From Flavobacteriaceae bacterium GSB9 (GTDB taxonomy: Bacteria > Bacteroidota > Bacteroidia > Flavobacteriales > Flavobacteriaceae), in contig CP062007.1 of the NCBI GenBank assembly GCA_022749295.1, positions 2,232,001 to 2,296,000 on the forward strand: 64,000 nt of DNA. The letters run 5' to 3'. The stretch's first letter is position 1, and the number at the start of each line of letters is the position of its first letter. The notes below the pieces were generated by a model that saw only the letters and a program-made list of their open reading frames with translations, made no database searches and was not told the DNA's origin. This document shows positions 8,763 to 16,539 of this stretch, piece after piece. The position numbers were made by a program, and so were the translations under genes.

Positions 8763-8897
8763 ATGAACATACTCCTTCAAAATATACTGGTAATAAGTGC
8801 TCTGGTACTTGCTATTGTGTTTTTAGTAAAGAAATTCTTTTGGAAAACACCAAAAACCAAAAAGGCCTGTGGCAATGATGATTGCGGATGCCACTAA
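8763..8897 (+). CDS. FeoB-associated Cys-rich membrane microprotein
   Basis: A 44-residue protein: one membrane helix (ILVISALVLAIVFLVKKFF), a basic linker and a Cys-rich tail ACGNDDCGCH. This layout matches the FeoB-associated Cys-rich family found behind feoB in many bacteria, thought to assist or sense iron transport in a FeoC-like role. It begins 27 bases after feoB and probably shares its transcript. The three Cys and terminal His could bind Fe(II), which is inference. Confidence 0.8.
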   Translation: MNILLQNILVISALVLAIVFLVKKFFWKTPKTKKACGNDDCGCH

Positions 8898-8914
8898 TAC
8901 GCTCTATGAGCATA

Positions 8915-9574
8915 TTATTCTTCTTTAACAAACAAGTTATTGGCCACGGTTTGCGAAATACTCATTTGGCTGCCATTAATTTTAACAACCATCGAGTCAT
9001 CAAAATCTTCTCTAGAAATCACATTGATTTCTGAACCGAGGGCAATTTTATGTTTATCCAAATACTTTAAAAATGCCGAAGAGGTATCTTTTACCCCAAC
9101 ACAAACCCCTTTGGTGTTTTCAGCTAAATTGAAAAGCAAGGTTTTATCGGTTTTTTTAATATCGCCTGATTTATCGGGAATGGGATCGCCATGCGGGTCG
9201 TGTGTGGGATAATCCAGCAACTTATCGAGTTCGCTTATCAGTTTTTCCGATTTTATGTGCTCTAATTGCTCAGCAATTTCATGAACCTCATCCCACGAAA
9301 AGTTGAGTTTTTCAACCAAAAACACTTCCCATAAACGGTGTTTTCTAACGACATCGGCAGCTATTTTTTTTCCTTTGGCTGTTAAAGTTGCACCTTGATA
9401 CCGCTTGTAATTAACATAACCTTTTTCAGCTAATTTTTTAATCATATCGGTCACCGACGACGCTTTCGTTTCAATAGCCTGGGCAATACTGTTGGTACTT
9501 ACCGTTAAGGTACCGTATCGGCCAAGTTGGTAAATGGTTTTAATGTAGTTTTCTTCTGTTAGCGTTATCATCAC
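8915..9574 (-). CDS. DtxR/MntR-family metal-dependent transcriptional regulator
   Basis: A 219-residue repressor of the long type: winged helix (residues 1-70, TKASSVTDMIKKLAEKGYV), dimerisation and metal-site helices (WDEVHEIAEQLEH, DYPTHDPHGDPIP), and a C-terminal FeoA/SH3-like domain (about 150-219). Such proteins bind DNA when loaded with Fe(II) or Mn(II) and repress uptake genes. It is divergent from the TonB receptor and convergent with feoAB, and a perfect 16-base palindrome lies in the shared promoter region. The metal (Fe or Mn) cannot be decided from sequence; the neighbouring Mn/Zn-type ABC importer favours Mn. Confidence 0.9.
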   Translation of the reverse strand: MMITLTEENYIKTIYQLGRYGTLTVSTNSIAQAIETKASSVTDMIKKLAEKGYVNYKRYQGATLTAKGKKIAADVVRKHRLWEVFLVEKLNFSWDEVHEIAEQLEHIKSEKLISELDKLLDYPTHDPHGDPIPDKSGDIKKTDKTLLFNLAENTKGVCVGVKDTSSAFLKYLDKHKIALGSEINVISREDFDDSMVVKINGSQMSISQTVANNLFVKEE

Positions 9575-9590
9575 CTTTTTATTTAAAACA

Positions 9591-9598
9591 CAAATATA
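9591..9598 (-). promoter_or_regulatory. -7 element of the DtxR-family gene
   Basis: TATATTTG on the minus strand, 17 bases from the start codon. The palindrome at 9624-9639 would cover its -33 region, allowing autoregulation. Confidence 0.55.
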
Positions 9599-9623
9599 GT
9601 TTAATCATTATTTTAAATCTATT

Positions 9624-9639
9624 TTTAGATTAATCTAAA
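9624..9639. promoter_or_regulatory. Probable DtxR/MntR operator (perfect palindrome)
   Basis: TTTAGATTAATCTAAA is a perfect 16-base inverted repeat located between the two divergent promoters of the DtxR-family gene and the TonB receptor. It lies in the spacer upstream of the receptor's TATATTTG. Size and symmetry are right for a DtxR-family dimer site; the assignment to this regulator is inference from position. Confidence 0.6.
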
Positions 9640-9647
9640 TTAATATT

Positions 9648-9655
9648 TATATTTG
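9648..9655 (+). promoter_or_regulatory. -7 element of the TonB receptor gene
   Basis: TATATTTG fits TANNTTTG, 38 bases ahead of the TTG start and 8 bases after the palindrome. Confidence 0.55.
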
Positions 9656-9693
9656 CATAAAATAAACAATATTAACTACAAAAAATATACCAA

Positions 9694-11934
9694 TTGAAAC
9701 ATCTTATAATTTTTTTAAGTTTCATCTCATTTTCATTGCATGCACAAGAAATAAGTGGCCGTGTCTTTTCAAACGGTGAGCCGTTACCCTTTGCCAATGT
9801 TTTTATAAAGGAAAGTTCGAAAGGCACCATAGCAAAAGAAGATGGTTCCTATTCCATTAAAGATGTAGAGACAGGGAAATACACCATATTTGTTTCGTTT
9901 ACTGGCTATAAAACACGAAAAAAACGCTTAACTATAACTGATAAAAACGTAACCATTGATTTCCATTTAGAGGAATCGGAAATGCTCGACGAAGTCGTGG
10001 TTACCGGAACCCTAAAAGCGGTTTCTAGACTAGAAAGCCCCGTGCCAGTTGAAGTTTACAGCCCTACCTTTTTAAAAAAGAATCCAACCCCTAATATTTT
10101 TGAAGCGCTACAAAATGTAAATGGCGTTCGCCCCCAAATAAACTGCAACGTTTGCAATACAGGCGACATCCACATTAATGGACTTGAAGGCCCTTACACT
10201 TTAGTTTTAATCGACGGCATGCCCATTGTTAGTGGGCTTTCAACGGTTTACGGGTTATCAGGCATTCCTAATTCACTTATAGAACAGGTTGAAATTGTTA
10301 AGGGCCCCGCCTCCTCGCTGTACGGTAGTGAGGCTGTTGGCGGCCTTATAAATATCATTACCAAACTACCAGAGCATGCCCCTCTAGTTTTTGCAGACAG
10401 TTATGTTTCTGGTTGGGGTGAAGCCAATTTAGACCTCGGTTTTAAGGTCAAATTAGGCGAGAAAACCGATGTACTCACGGGTGTTAATTACTTTAATTAT
10501 AGCAACCCCATTGATAACAACAACGATAATTTTACTGATGTCACACTGCAAGACCGTATTTCGGTATTTCAAAAATGGAATTTTAAACGCCAAAACAATC
10601 GCGTGTTTTCTTTGGCTGGGCGATATTTTTACGAAGACCGTTGGGGCGGTGAAATGCAATGGAACCCTTCTTATCGCGGTGGCGACGAAATTTACGGTGA
10701 AAGCATCTACACCAGTCGCTTCGAACTTTTAGGAAAGTACCAATTACCCATTGACGAAAAAGTACTATTCCAGTTTTCTTATACTGACCATGACCAAAAC
10801 TCCGTTTATGGCGATATGCCTTATTTGGCCAAACAGCGTATTGGTTTTGGGCAATTTACCTGGGACAAACTACTAAACAACCACGACCTTTTGTTAGGTG
10901 CGGCAGCGCGCTATAATTTTTATAACGACCAAACGCCTTCAACCGTAAAAGAAGAACTTATTATTCCATCATTATTTGTTCAAGACGAAATAAAATTACA
11001 CGAAAAACATAATCTCCTTTTAGGTGCGCGTTACGATTATGACAAACGCCACGGTAATATTTTTACGCCACGATTGGCCTATAAATTCAAGCCTACCGCA
11101 AACGACATTTTCCGCATCAATGCCGGAACAGGCTTTAGAGTGGTCAATTTATTTACGGAAGAACATGCCGCACTTACGGGAGCACGCAACGTAGTGGTAA
11201 CCGAAGCCCTAAAACCAGAACGCTCATATAACGTAAATATTAATTATATGACCAAAATATTCTCCAAAAGCGGCTTCATTATCGGGCTGGATGCTTCAAC
11301 TTGGTACACCCATTTTAACAACATCATTTTACCAGATTACGACACCAATCCCAATCAAATTATTTATGACAACTTAGAAGGAAAAGCGGTAAGCCAAGGT
11401 GTTAGTCTAAATATCGATGTCATGTTCCCCAACGGCATAAAATTACTGGCAGGCGCAACCTTGCAGGATGTATCGAAAACCGAAAACGGGGTAACCGAAC
11501 GCCAAATTTTAACCGAAAGCTTCACCGGAACCTGGGCGGTATCGTACAAAAATCACAAGTACAATTTGCTTCTGGATTATACTGGAAACCTTTACGGCCC
11601 TATGCGTTTGCCGCTTTTGGGCGATTTAGACCCTCGGCAGCCCGAATCTCCTTATTGGAGTATTCAAAACATCCAACTGACTTTTGATGGCTTAAAGAAC
11701 TTTGAAGTTTACGGTGGTGTAAAAAATGTATTGAACTGGACACCCAACAAAGGTAATCCGTTTATTATCGCCCGTGCCCAAGATCCTTTTGATGAAAATG
11801 TTCAATTTGACAACAACGGAAATGCCATCGCAACCGCCAACAATCCGTATGCACTAACCTTCGACCCATCCTACGTTTATGGGCCCAACCAAGGAAGACG
11901 ACTATTTTTTGGTTTACGCTATACTTTAAATTAA
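9694..11934 (+). CDS. TonB-dependent receptor, probably for a metal ion or metal complex
   Basis: A 746-residue outer-membrane receptor. It has a signal peptide ending SLHAQ, a carboxypeptidase-regulatory-like domain (about residues 20-105), a plug (about 115-225, with VVVTGT at its start and YGSEAVGGLINIITK), and a beta-barrel ending in FFGLRYTLN. The TTG at 9694 is the only start giving the signal peptide. The plug holds an unusual pair of Cys in NCNVCNTGDIHINGLEG, which could bind a metal. Being divergent from a DtxR-family repressor and upstream of a Mn/Zn-type ABC importer, it likely brings the same metal across the outer membrane. The substrate is inferred, not shown. Confidence 0.9.
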   Translation: MKHLIIFLSFISFSLHAQEISGRVFSNGEPLPFANVFIKESSKGTIAKEDGSYSIKDVETGKYTIFVSFTGYKTRKKRLTITDKNVTIDFHLEESEMLDEVVVTGTLKAVSRLESPVPVEVYSPTFLKKNPTPNIFEALQNVNGVRPQINCNVCNTGDIHINGLEGPYTLVLIDGMPIVSGLSTVYGLSGIPNSLIEQVEIVKGPASSLYGSEAVGGLINIITKLPEHAPLVFADSYVSGWGEANLDLGFKVKLGEKTDVLTGVNYFNYSNPIDNNNDNFTDVTLQDRISVFQKWNFKRQNNRVFSLAGRYFYEDRWGGEMQWNPSYRGGDEIYGESIYTSRFELLGKYQLPIDEKVLFQFSYTDHDQNSVYGDMPYLAKQRIGFGQFTWDKLLNNHDLLLGAAARYNFYNDQTPSTVKEELIIPSLFVQDEIKLHEKHNLLLGARYDYDKRHGNIFTPRLAYKFKPTANDIFRINAGTGFRVVNLFTEEHAALTGARNVVVTEALKPERSYNVNINYMTKIFSKSGFIIGLDASTWYTHFNNIILPDYDTNPNQIIYDNLEGKAVSQGVSLNIDVMFPNGIKLLAGATLQDVSKTENGVTERQILTESFTGTWAVSYKNHKYNLLLDYTGNLYGPMRLPLLGDLDPRQPESPYWSIQNIQLTFDGLKNFEVYGGVKNVLNWTPNKGNPFIIARAQDPFDENVQFDNNGNAIATANNPYALTFDPSYVYGPNQGRRLFFGLRYTLN

Positions 11935-12016
11935 ATTTGATCTAATTAAAGCCCATAATGGGCATTTGGCAGGCTGTAACCAATACCAAAACAAATCATA
12001 AAGCACAAAAAATTAA

Positions 12017-12922
12017 ATGAAAAAATATATACTTGTTTTATCTCTTATCACATTATCCTTCGGCTGTAAAAGCGATAAAAAAACTAATGGAAAATTAAAC
12101 GTGGTTACCACGACCACTATGATTACAGATTTGGTTAAAAATATTGGCGGCGAATACATTAATCTGCAAGGCTTAATGGGCAGCGGAGTAGACCCGCACC
12201 TTTATAAAGCGAGCGAAGGCGACGTTACCAAATTAGCAAGTGCCGATATTATTTTTTACAATGGCTTACACCTGGAAGGCAAGTTGGTTGATGTTTTTGA
12301 AAAAATGAAAACCCAAAAAACCGTGGCGATTTCAGATGCGCTAGACAAAACTACCCTAATTGGCTCAGAATATTTCGCATCTAACTTCGATCCACACATT
12401 TGGTTCAATGTAGAGTATTGGATTCAGGCCACCAAATTTGTGGCCAACAAACTATCAGAAGCTATTCCTGAACATAAAGCCACGTTTCAAAACAATGCCC
12501 AAAACTATATCGACACACTCAATGCATTAAAAACAGAATTACAATCAACCATAAGCACCTTGCCGCAAGAAAAACGTATTTTGGTCACTGCTCACGATGC
12601 ATTTAACTATTTTGGCAAGTCATTCAAATTTGAAGTGGTTGGCTTACAAGGTATTTCAACAGCCACCGAAGCTGGCGTTCAAGACGTCCAAAACCTTTCA
12701 AAATATATCATTGAAAAGCAAGTAAAAGCCATTTTTATTGAAAGTTCAGTACCAAAACGCACCATCGAAGCGTTACAAGCGGCAGTGAATTCAAAAGGAC
12801 ATCATGTGGAAATTGGTGGTTCGTTGTACTCTGATGCCTTAGGAAATACAGGTACTGCCGAAGGCACCTACATTGGCATGTTTAAGCATAATGTAAATAC
12901 GATTGTTAATGCGCTGAAGTGA
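12017..12922 (+). CDS. Metal ABC transporter substrate-binding lipoprotein (ZnuA/MntA cluster A-1 family)
   Basis: A 301-residue periplasmic binding protein anchored by a lipobox Cys at residue 17 (LSFGCKSD). Metal-site residues typical of the family are visible: His in SGVDPHLYK, His in NFDPHIWF, a Glu in FIESSVPKR and the late Asp in GGSLYSDALG. The long His-rich loop of Zn-specific ZnuA proteins is missing, which favours Mn or Fe. It starts 82 bases after the TonB receptor; the ABC ATPase and two permeases follow. Confidence 0.92.
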   Translation: MKKYILVLSLITLSFGCKSDKKTNGKLNVVTTTTMITDLVKNIGGEYINLQGLMGSGVDPHLYKASEGDVTKLASADIIFYNGLHLEGKLVDVFEKMKTQKTVAISDALDKTTLIGSEYFASNFDPHIWFNVEYWIQATKFVANKLSEAIPEHKATFQNNAQNYIDTLNALKTELQSTISTLPQEKRILVTAHDAFNYFGKSFKFEVVGLQGISTATEAGVQDVQNLSKYIIEKQVKAIFIESSVPKRTIEALQAAVNSKGHHVEIGGSLYSDALGNTGTAEGTYIGMFKHNVNTIVNALK

Positions 12923-12930
12923 ATAGCCCC

Positions 12931-12975
12931 ACCTAACTCCCCATTTCGACTGCGCTCAATGCAGGCTCAGGGAGG
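12931..12975. repeat. Fragment of dispersed intergenic repeat
   Basis: Contains CCCCACCTAACTCCCC, then TTTCGACTGCGCTCAATG, then CAGGGAGGAATT. These are non-coding pieces with inverted ends (CTCCC/GGGAG) between the binding-protein and ATPase genes, resembling the dispersed elements elsewhere in the window. Confidence 0.35.
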
Positions 12976-13027
12976 AATTGCATAATTTAGTGTGATAAGT
13001 TTACAGATTTTAAAAACTGAAAAAGAC

Positions 13028-13035
13028 TAACTTTG
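13028..13035 (+). promoter_or_regulatory. -7 element ahead of the ABC ATPase gene
   Basis: TAACTTTG fits TANNTTTG, giving a leader of about 130 bases that includes the hairpin at 13070-13088. It suggests the ATPase can be transcribed separately from the binding protein. Confidence 0.4.
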
Positions 13036-13069
13036 TATTGAATAAAAAATGTAGAAAGTCAAGTCCCTA

Positions 13070-13088
13070 ATTCGGACATGGTCCGAAT
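13070..13088. repeat. Inverted repeat in the leader of the ABC ATPase gene
   Basis: ATTCGGAC-ATG-GTCCGAAT: a perfect 8-base-pair inverted repeat with a 3-base centre, 84 bases ahead of the start codon. It could be an operator for a dimeric regulator or an RNA hairpin; it does not resemble the TTTAGATTAATCTAAA site. Confidence 0.5.
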
Positions 13089-13171
13089 CATCAAAAATCA
13101 GAAATAATGACCTAAAATATGATTTTTTGGTTTGTTTTGTATCGTGACAAAATGAACATTAAAAAGAAATT

Positions 13172-13951
13172 ATGTTACAAAAAAATGACAAAACCCAAAG
13201 AGAGACTCATGCATCGACAGGAGTGATTGCTGTACAAGTTGATGATTTAACGGTAGCGTACAATTATAAACCCGTACTTTGGGATATCGATTTAGAAATC
13301 CCCGAAGGTGTTCTCATGGCCATAGTTGGGCCCAATGGTGCCGGAAAATCCACGCTTATAAAATCCATTTTGGGTATTTTAAAACCTATTGCGGGCAGCG
13401 TGAGCATTTATGGGCAACCTTATGAAAAACAACGCGACAAAGTAGCTTACGTGCCACAGAAAGGAAGTGTAGACTGGGATTTCCCTACAACGGCACTAGA
13501 TGTAGTAATGATGGGCACTTACGGAAGTTTAGGCTGGATAAAACGCCCCGGGCAAAAAGAAAAAAAGGAAGCTCTTGAAGCTCTGGAAAAAGTCGGGATG
13601 TTGCCGTTTAAAAACCGACAAATCAGTCAACTTTCTGGCGGACAGCAACAACGTATATTCCTTGCTAGGGCCTTGGTACAAAACGCATCCATTTATTTTA
13701 TGGACGAACCATTTCAAGGCGTTGATGCATCAACCGAAATTGCCATCATAAATATTTTAAAAGCACTTAGAAAAGCTGGAAAAACCGTTATTGTAGTGCA
13801 TCACGATTTACAAACCGTACCTGAATATTTTGATTGGGTAACCTTTTTAAACGTTAAAAAAATTGCCACAGGTCCGATTAAGGATATTTTTAATGACGAT
13901 AATTTAACTAAAACCTATGGCATTAATTATAAAGTAAGTATTCAGGAGTAA
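13172..13951 (+). CDS. Metal ABC transporter ATP-binding protein (ZnuC/MntB type)
   Basis: A 259-residue cytoplasmic ATPase that powers the importer. Motifs in order: Walker [10 protein letters not shown] (about residue 54), Q-loop [12 protein letters not shown], signature LSGGQQQR, Walker B SIYFMDEP, and the H-loop VVHHDLQT. The DWDFPTT stretch after the Q-loop is typical of manganese/zinc importers. The ATG at 13172 adds about 20 polar residues before the first strand. The two permease genes follow. Confidence 0.94.
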   Translation: MLQKNDKTQRETHASTGVIAVQVDDLTVAYNYKPVLWDIDLEIPEGVLMAIVGPNGAGKSTLIKSILGILKPIAGSVSIYGQPYEKQRDKVAYVPQKGSVDWDFPTTALDVVMMGTYGSLGWIKRPGQKEKKEALEALEKVGMLPFKNRQISQLSGGQQQRIFLARALVQNASIYFMDEPFQGVDASTEIAIINILKALRKAGKTVIVVHHDLQTVPEYFDWVTFLNVKKIATGPIKDIFNDDNLTKTYGINYKVSIQE

Positions 13952-13979
13952 AATAATAAATAACCCAACATTACGAGGA

Positions 13980-14070
13980 GTTTCGATGAAAATCGAAACG
14001 GCGTGTTAATCTTTTAAAATTAAGATTCGAAAAAAAGATTGTCACGACTTTAAAAAGTCTCTCAATGACA
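13980..14070. repeat. Dispersed intergenic hairpin element abutting a permease start
   Basis: Starts with a hairpin GTTTCGAT-GAAA-ATCGAAAC (13980-13999). It continues with AATCTT...AAGATT and GACTTT-AA-AAAGTC stems and closes with TTGTCACG...AATGACA. Its reversed end TGTCATTGAGAG matches the ends of the elements at 34198 and 59312. It lies directly where the next permease gene should begin. Confidence 0.5.
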
Positions 14071-14144
14071 AAAAAACAAACAAAATAGACCTAACAGAAT
14101 ACATAAAACTTGTTTTAAGCGACTACACACTTCGCACCATTACA

Positions 14145-15212
14145 TTGGGCACTGCCATTCTTGGAGCAGTTACTGGTATGCTTGGTAGTTTTGCTGTATT
14201 GCGAAAACAAAGCCTTTTAGGCGATGCCATTTCGCACGCCGCCCTCCCTGGTATTGCTATCGCTTTTTTAATTTCGGGAACAAAAGACAGCAATTATTTA
14301 CTCTTAGGAGCTTTGGTAAGCGGTTTAATTGGAACATTTTGGATTCGGAGCATCATCAGTAAAACACATTTAAAACCTGATACGGCCTTGGGGCTTATTT
14401 TATCTTTATTTTTTGGTTTTGGGATGCTGCTACTCACCTTTATTCAAAAGCAACCCAATGCTAACCAAGCTGGGCTAGACAAATACTTATTTGGTCAGGC
14501 CGCCACGCTGGTGGAAAGCGATGTTTGGCTCATGGCCTTCGTAACAGGACTTTGTTTAATAGTTTTGTTATTATTCTGGAAAGAGTTTAAAATTCTTCTT
14601 TTTGATGCCGATTACACAAAAACCTTAGGGTTTAACACAAAAATAATTGATGTGTTAATTACATCATTTATCGTTTTGGCTATCGTTTTAGGTTTACAAA
14701 CGGTTGGAGTTGTTTTAATGAGCGCCATGCTTTTGGCTCCAGCTGCTGCTGCACGGCAATGGACAAACAGTTTAAGCACCATGGTTTTTTTAGCCGCTAT
14801 TTTTGGTGCTTTTTCCGGGGTTTTTGGTACGGCTATTAGCGCTACTCAAAACAACCTCTCAACTGGACCGGTAATCGTTATCGTTGCGGGTATTTTTGTG
14901 CTGTTCTCATTCGTTTTTTCTCCCAATCGCGGACTCCTTTTTAAACAAATCCGTTTTATAAAAAACCGTCGTGATTTGGAGCTTCACAAAACATTGGCTT
15001 TTATGTACCGCATTGCATCAACACATGATGATATTTCGCATCCGCACACCATCAAAATATTAAATAATTTTCATGGCTACACCAAAAGTTCTTTACAAAA
15101 GTTGGTCAACAAAAACTATGTGATTTTAGAAGGCAATATGTGGAGTTTAACCGAAAAAGGCTTTAATACAGCGGCTAACCTATACAACCAACAAAACAAA
15201 ACCGATGAGTAG
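14145..15212 (+). CDS. Metal ABC transporter permease with C-terminal winged-helix-like tail
   Basis: An ABC-3 family inner-membrane permease with about 8-9 helices, including GDAISHAALPGIAIAFL and the conserved MLLAPAAAARQW. The coordinates begin at a TTG, but the reading frame is open upstream and the normal N-terminus (DLTEYIKLVLSDYTLRT) is encoded from about 14088 with no ATG or GTG. The true start may be the ATA at 14085 or another unusual codon, just after a dispersed repeat. After the membrane part (about residue 265) come 85 soluble residues with helix-turn-helix character (TIKILNNFHGYTKSSLQKLV, then VILEGNMWSLTEKGFN). It overlaps the next permease by 8 bases. Confidence 0.85.
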   Translation: MGTAILGAVTGMLGSFAVLRKQSLLGDAISHAALPGIAIAFLISGTKDSNYLLLGALVSGLIGTFWIRSIISKTHLKPDTALGLILSLFFGFGMLLLTFIQKQPNANQAGLDKYLFGQAATLVESDVWLMAFVTGLCLIVLLLFWKEFKILLFDADYTKTLGFNTKIIDVLITSFIVLAIVLGLQTVGVVLMSAMLLAPAAAARQWTNSLSTMVFLAAIFGAFSGVFGTAISATQNNLSTGPVIVIVAGIFVLFSFVFSPNRGLLFKQIRFIKNRRDLELHKTLAFMYRIASTHDDISHPHTIKILNNFHGYTKSSLQKLVNKNYVILEGNMWSLTEKGFNTAANLYNQQNKTDE

Positions 15213-16365
15213 TGCACAAATAGAAATACAGCTTATTGCTAGTTTGGTAGCTATAGCTTGTGCTATTCCAGGTACTTTTTTAGTTTTAAGGAAGATGGCC
15301 ATGATAAGCGATGCCATTAGCCATTCTATTTTACCAGGCATCGTTATCGGCTTTTTCATCACACAAGATTTAAACTCGCCTTTGCTTATTCTTTTGGCCA
15401 CTATAACCGGTATTATAACTGTCGTTTTAGTGGAGTACATTCAAAAAACAGGTTTAGTAAAAGAAGATACGGCCATAGGTTTAGTGTTTCCCATTTTGTT
15501 CAGTATTGGGGTGATTCTTATAGCAAAAAACGCCAACGATGTTCACTTAGATGTTGATGCTGTGCTTTTGGGTGAATTAGCTTTTGCTCCTTTCGACCGA
15601 TTGATTATTTCTGGAATTGATGTAGGACCAAAATCGTTGTGGGTTATCGGAAGTATTTTAGTAGTCACCACCGCATTACTTTTTGCATTTTTCAAAGAGT
15701 TAAAAGTGAGCACTTTTGATGCTGGATTAGCGGCTTCACTAGGGTTTTCACCAACCATAATTCATTATGGTTTAATGACGGTTTCATCAATTACAACTGT
15801 TGGTGCTTTTGATGCTGTGGGCGCCATTTTGGTCGTTGCGCTTATGATAGCTCCTGCCGCTATAGCTTATTTACTTACCACCGATTTAAAACGCATGCTA
15901 ATCTACGCAATAACCTTTGGGGTTTTTAGTGCTATTTCTGGCTATTGGGTGGCCCACTGGTTAGACGCTTCTATTGCTGGATCTATTACTACCATGTTAG
16001 GTTTGTTATTTTTAATAGTTTATCTGTTTGCCCCAAGCAAAGGTATTCTTGCCGTTTTGTATAGAGAAAAACAGCAACGTACAGAAGTCTCTTTGCTTAC
16101 TTTTTTACTGCACCTAAAAAACCATACCGAGGAAAGCGAACGCCACGTTAATCACCTTAACGAGCATATTAACTGGCATAAAGTACGAAGCAAAACGGTT
16201 TTAACCCTAGCTTTAAAAAACAACATGATTTCTATTGAAAAAGATATTGTATCGCTTACCAAAAAGGGCGACGACTTTACCACCCAAGCCATCGATTATA
16301 TTATTACAAACGAAGACACCCAAATTGAAGACATGAAAGACGACTTCTTTTTGTTTAGGGGGTAA
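15205..16365 (+). CDS. Metal ABC transporter permease, second subunit, with winged-helix-like tail
   Basis: A second ABC-3 permease of 386 residues: SDAISHSILPGIVIGFF, about eight membrane helices and the conserved MIAPAAIAYLL. After the last helix (LIVYLFAPSKGIL) comes a soluble tail of about 110 residues. Its end, KTVLTLALKNNMISIEKDIVSLTKKGDDF, has the recognition-helix-plus-wing pattern of DtxR-like DNA-binding domains, as in the first permease. Together they would form the heterodimeric channel of the importer. The tail may bind DNA, sense metal or be structural; I infer only the fold. Confidence 0.88.
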   Translation: MSSAQIEIQLIASLVAIACAIPGTFLVLRKMAMISDAISHSILPGIVIGFFITQDLNSPLLILLATITGIITVVLVEYIQKTGLVKEDTAIGLVFPILFSIGVILIAKNANDVHLDVDAVLLGELAFAPFDRLIISGIDVGPKSLWVIGSILVVTTALLFAFFKELKVSTFDAGLAASLGFSPTIIHYGLMTVSSITTVGAFDAVGAILVVALMIAPAAIAYLLTTDLKRMLIYAITFGVFSAISGYWVAHWLDASIAGSITTMLGLLFLIVYLFAPSKGILAVLYREKQQRTEVSLLTFLLHLKNHTEESERHVNHLNEHINWHKVRSKTVLTLALKNNMISIEKDIVSLTKKGDDFTTQAIDYIITNEDTQIEDMKDDFFLFRG

Positions 16366-16387
16366 TGGTTTTAAAATACACCAAAAA

Positions 16388-16405
16388 ACACTCAACTTTG
16401 AGTGT
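16388..16405. terminator. Hairpin after the metal importer operon
   Basis: ACACTCAA-CT-TTGAGTGT, a perfect 8-base-pair stem 23 bases after the last permease. The plus-strand side lacks a T-run, so it may mainly protect the 3' end or stop minus-strand transcription. Confidence 0.4.
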
Positions 16406-16539
16406 AAAAACAGATTAAAGTTTAGTAGAGCGATTCCCCTTATAAATTGTGTATTTAAACAATAAAATGGTTTTTTTATTTGTAAAGACAACAAAAAGAT
16501 GTAAATTTTTCGCACAATTACCTCGACGAAACTATACCA

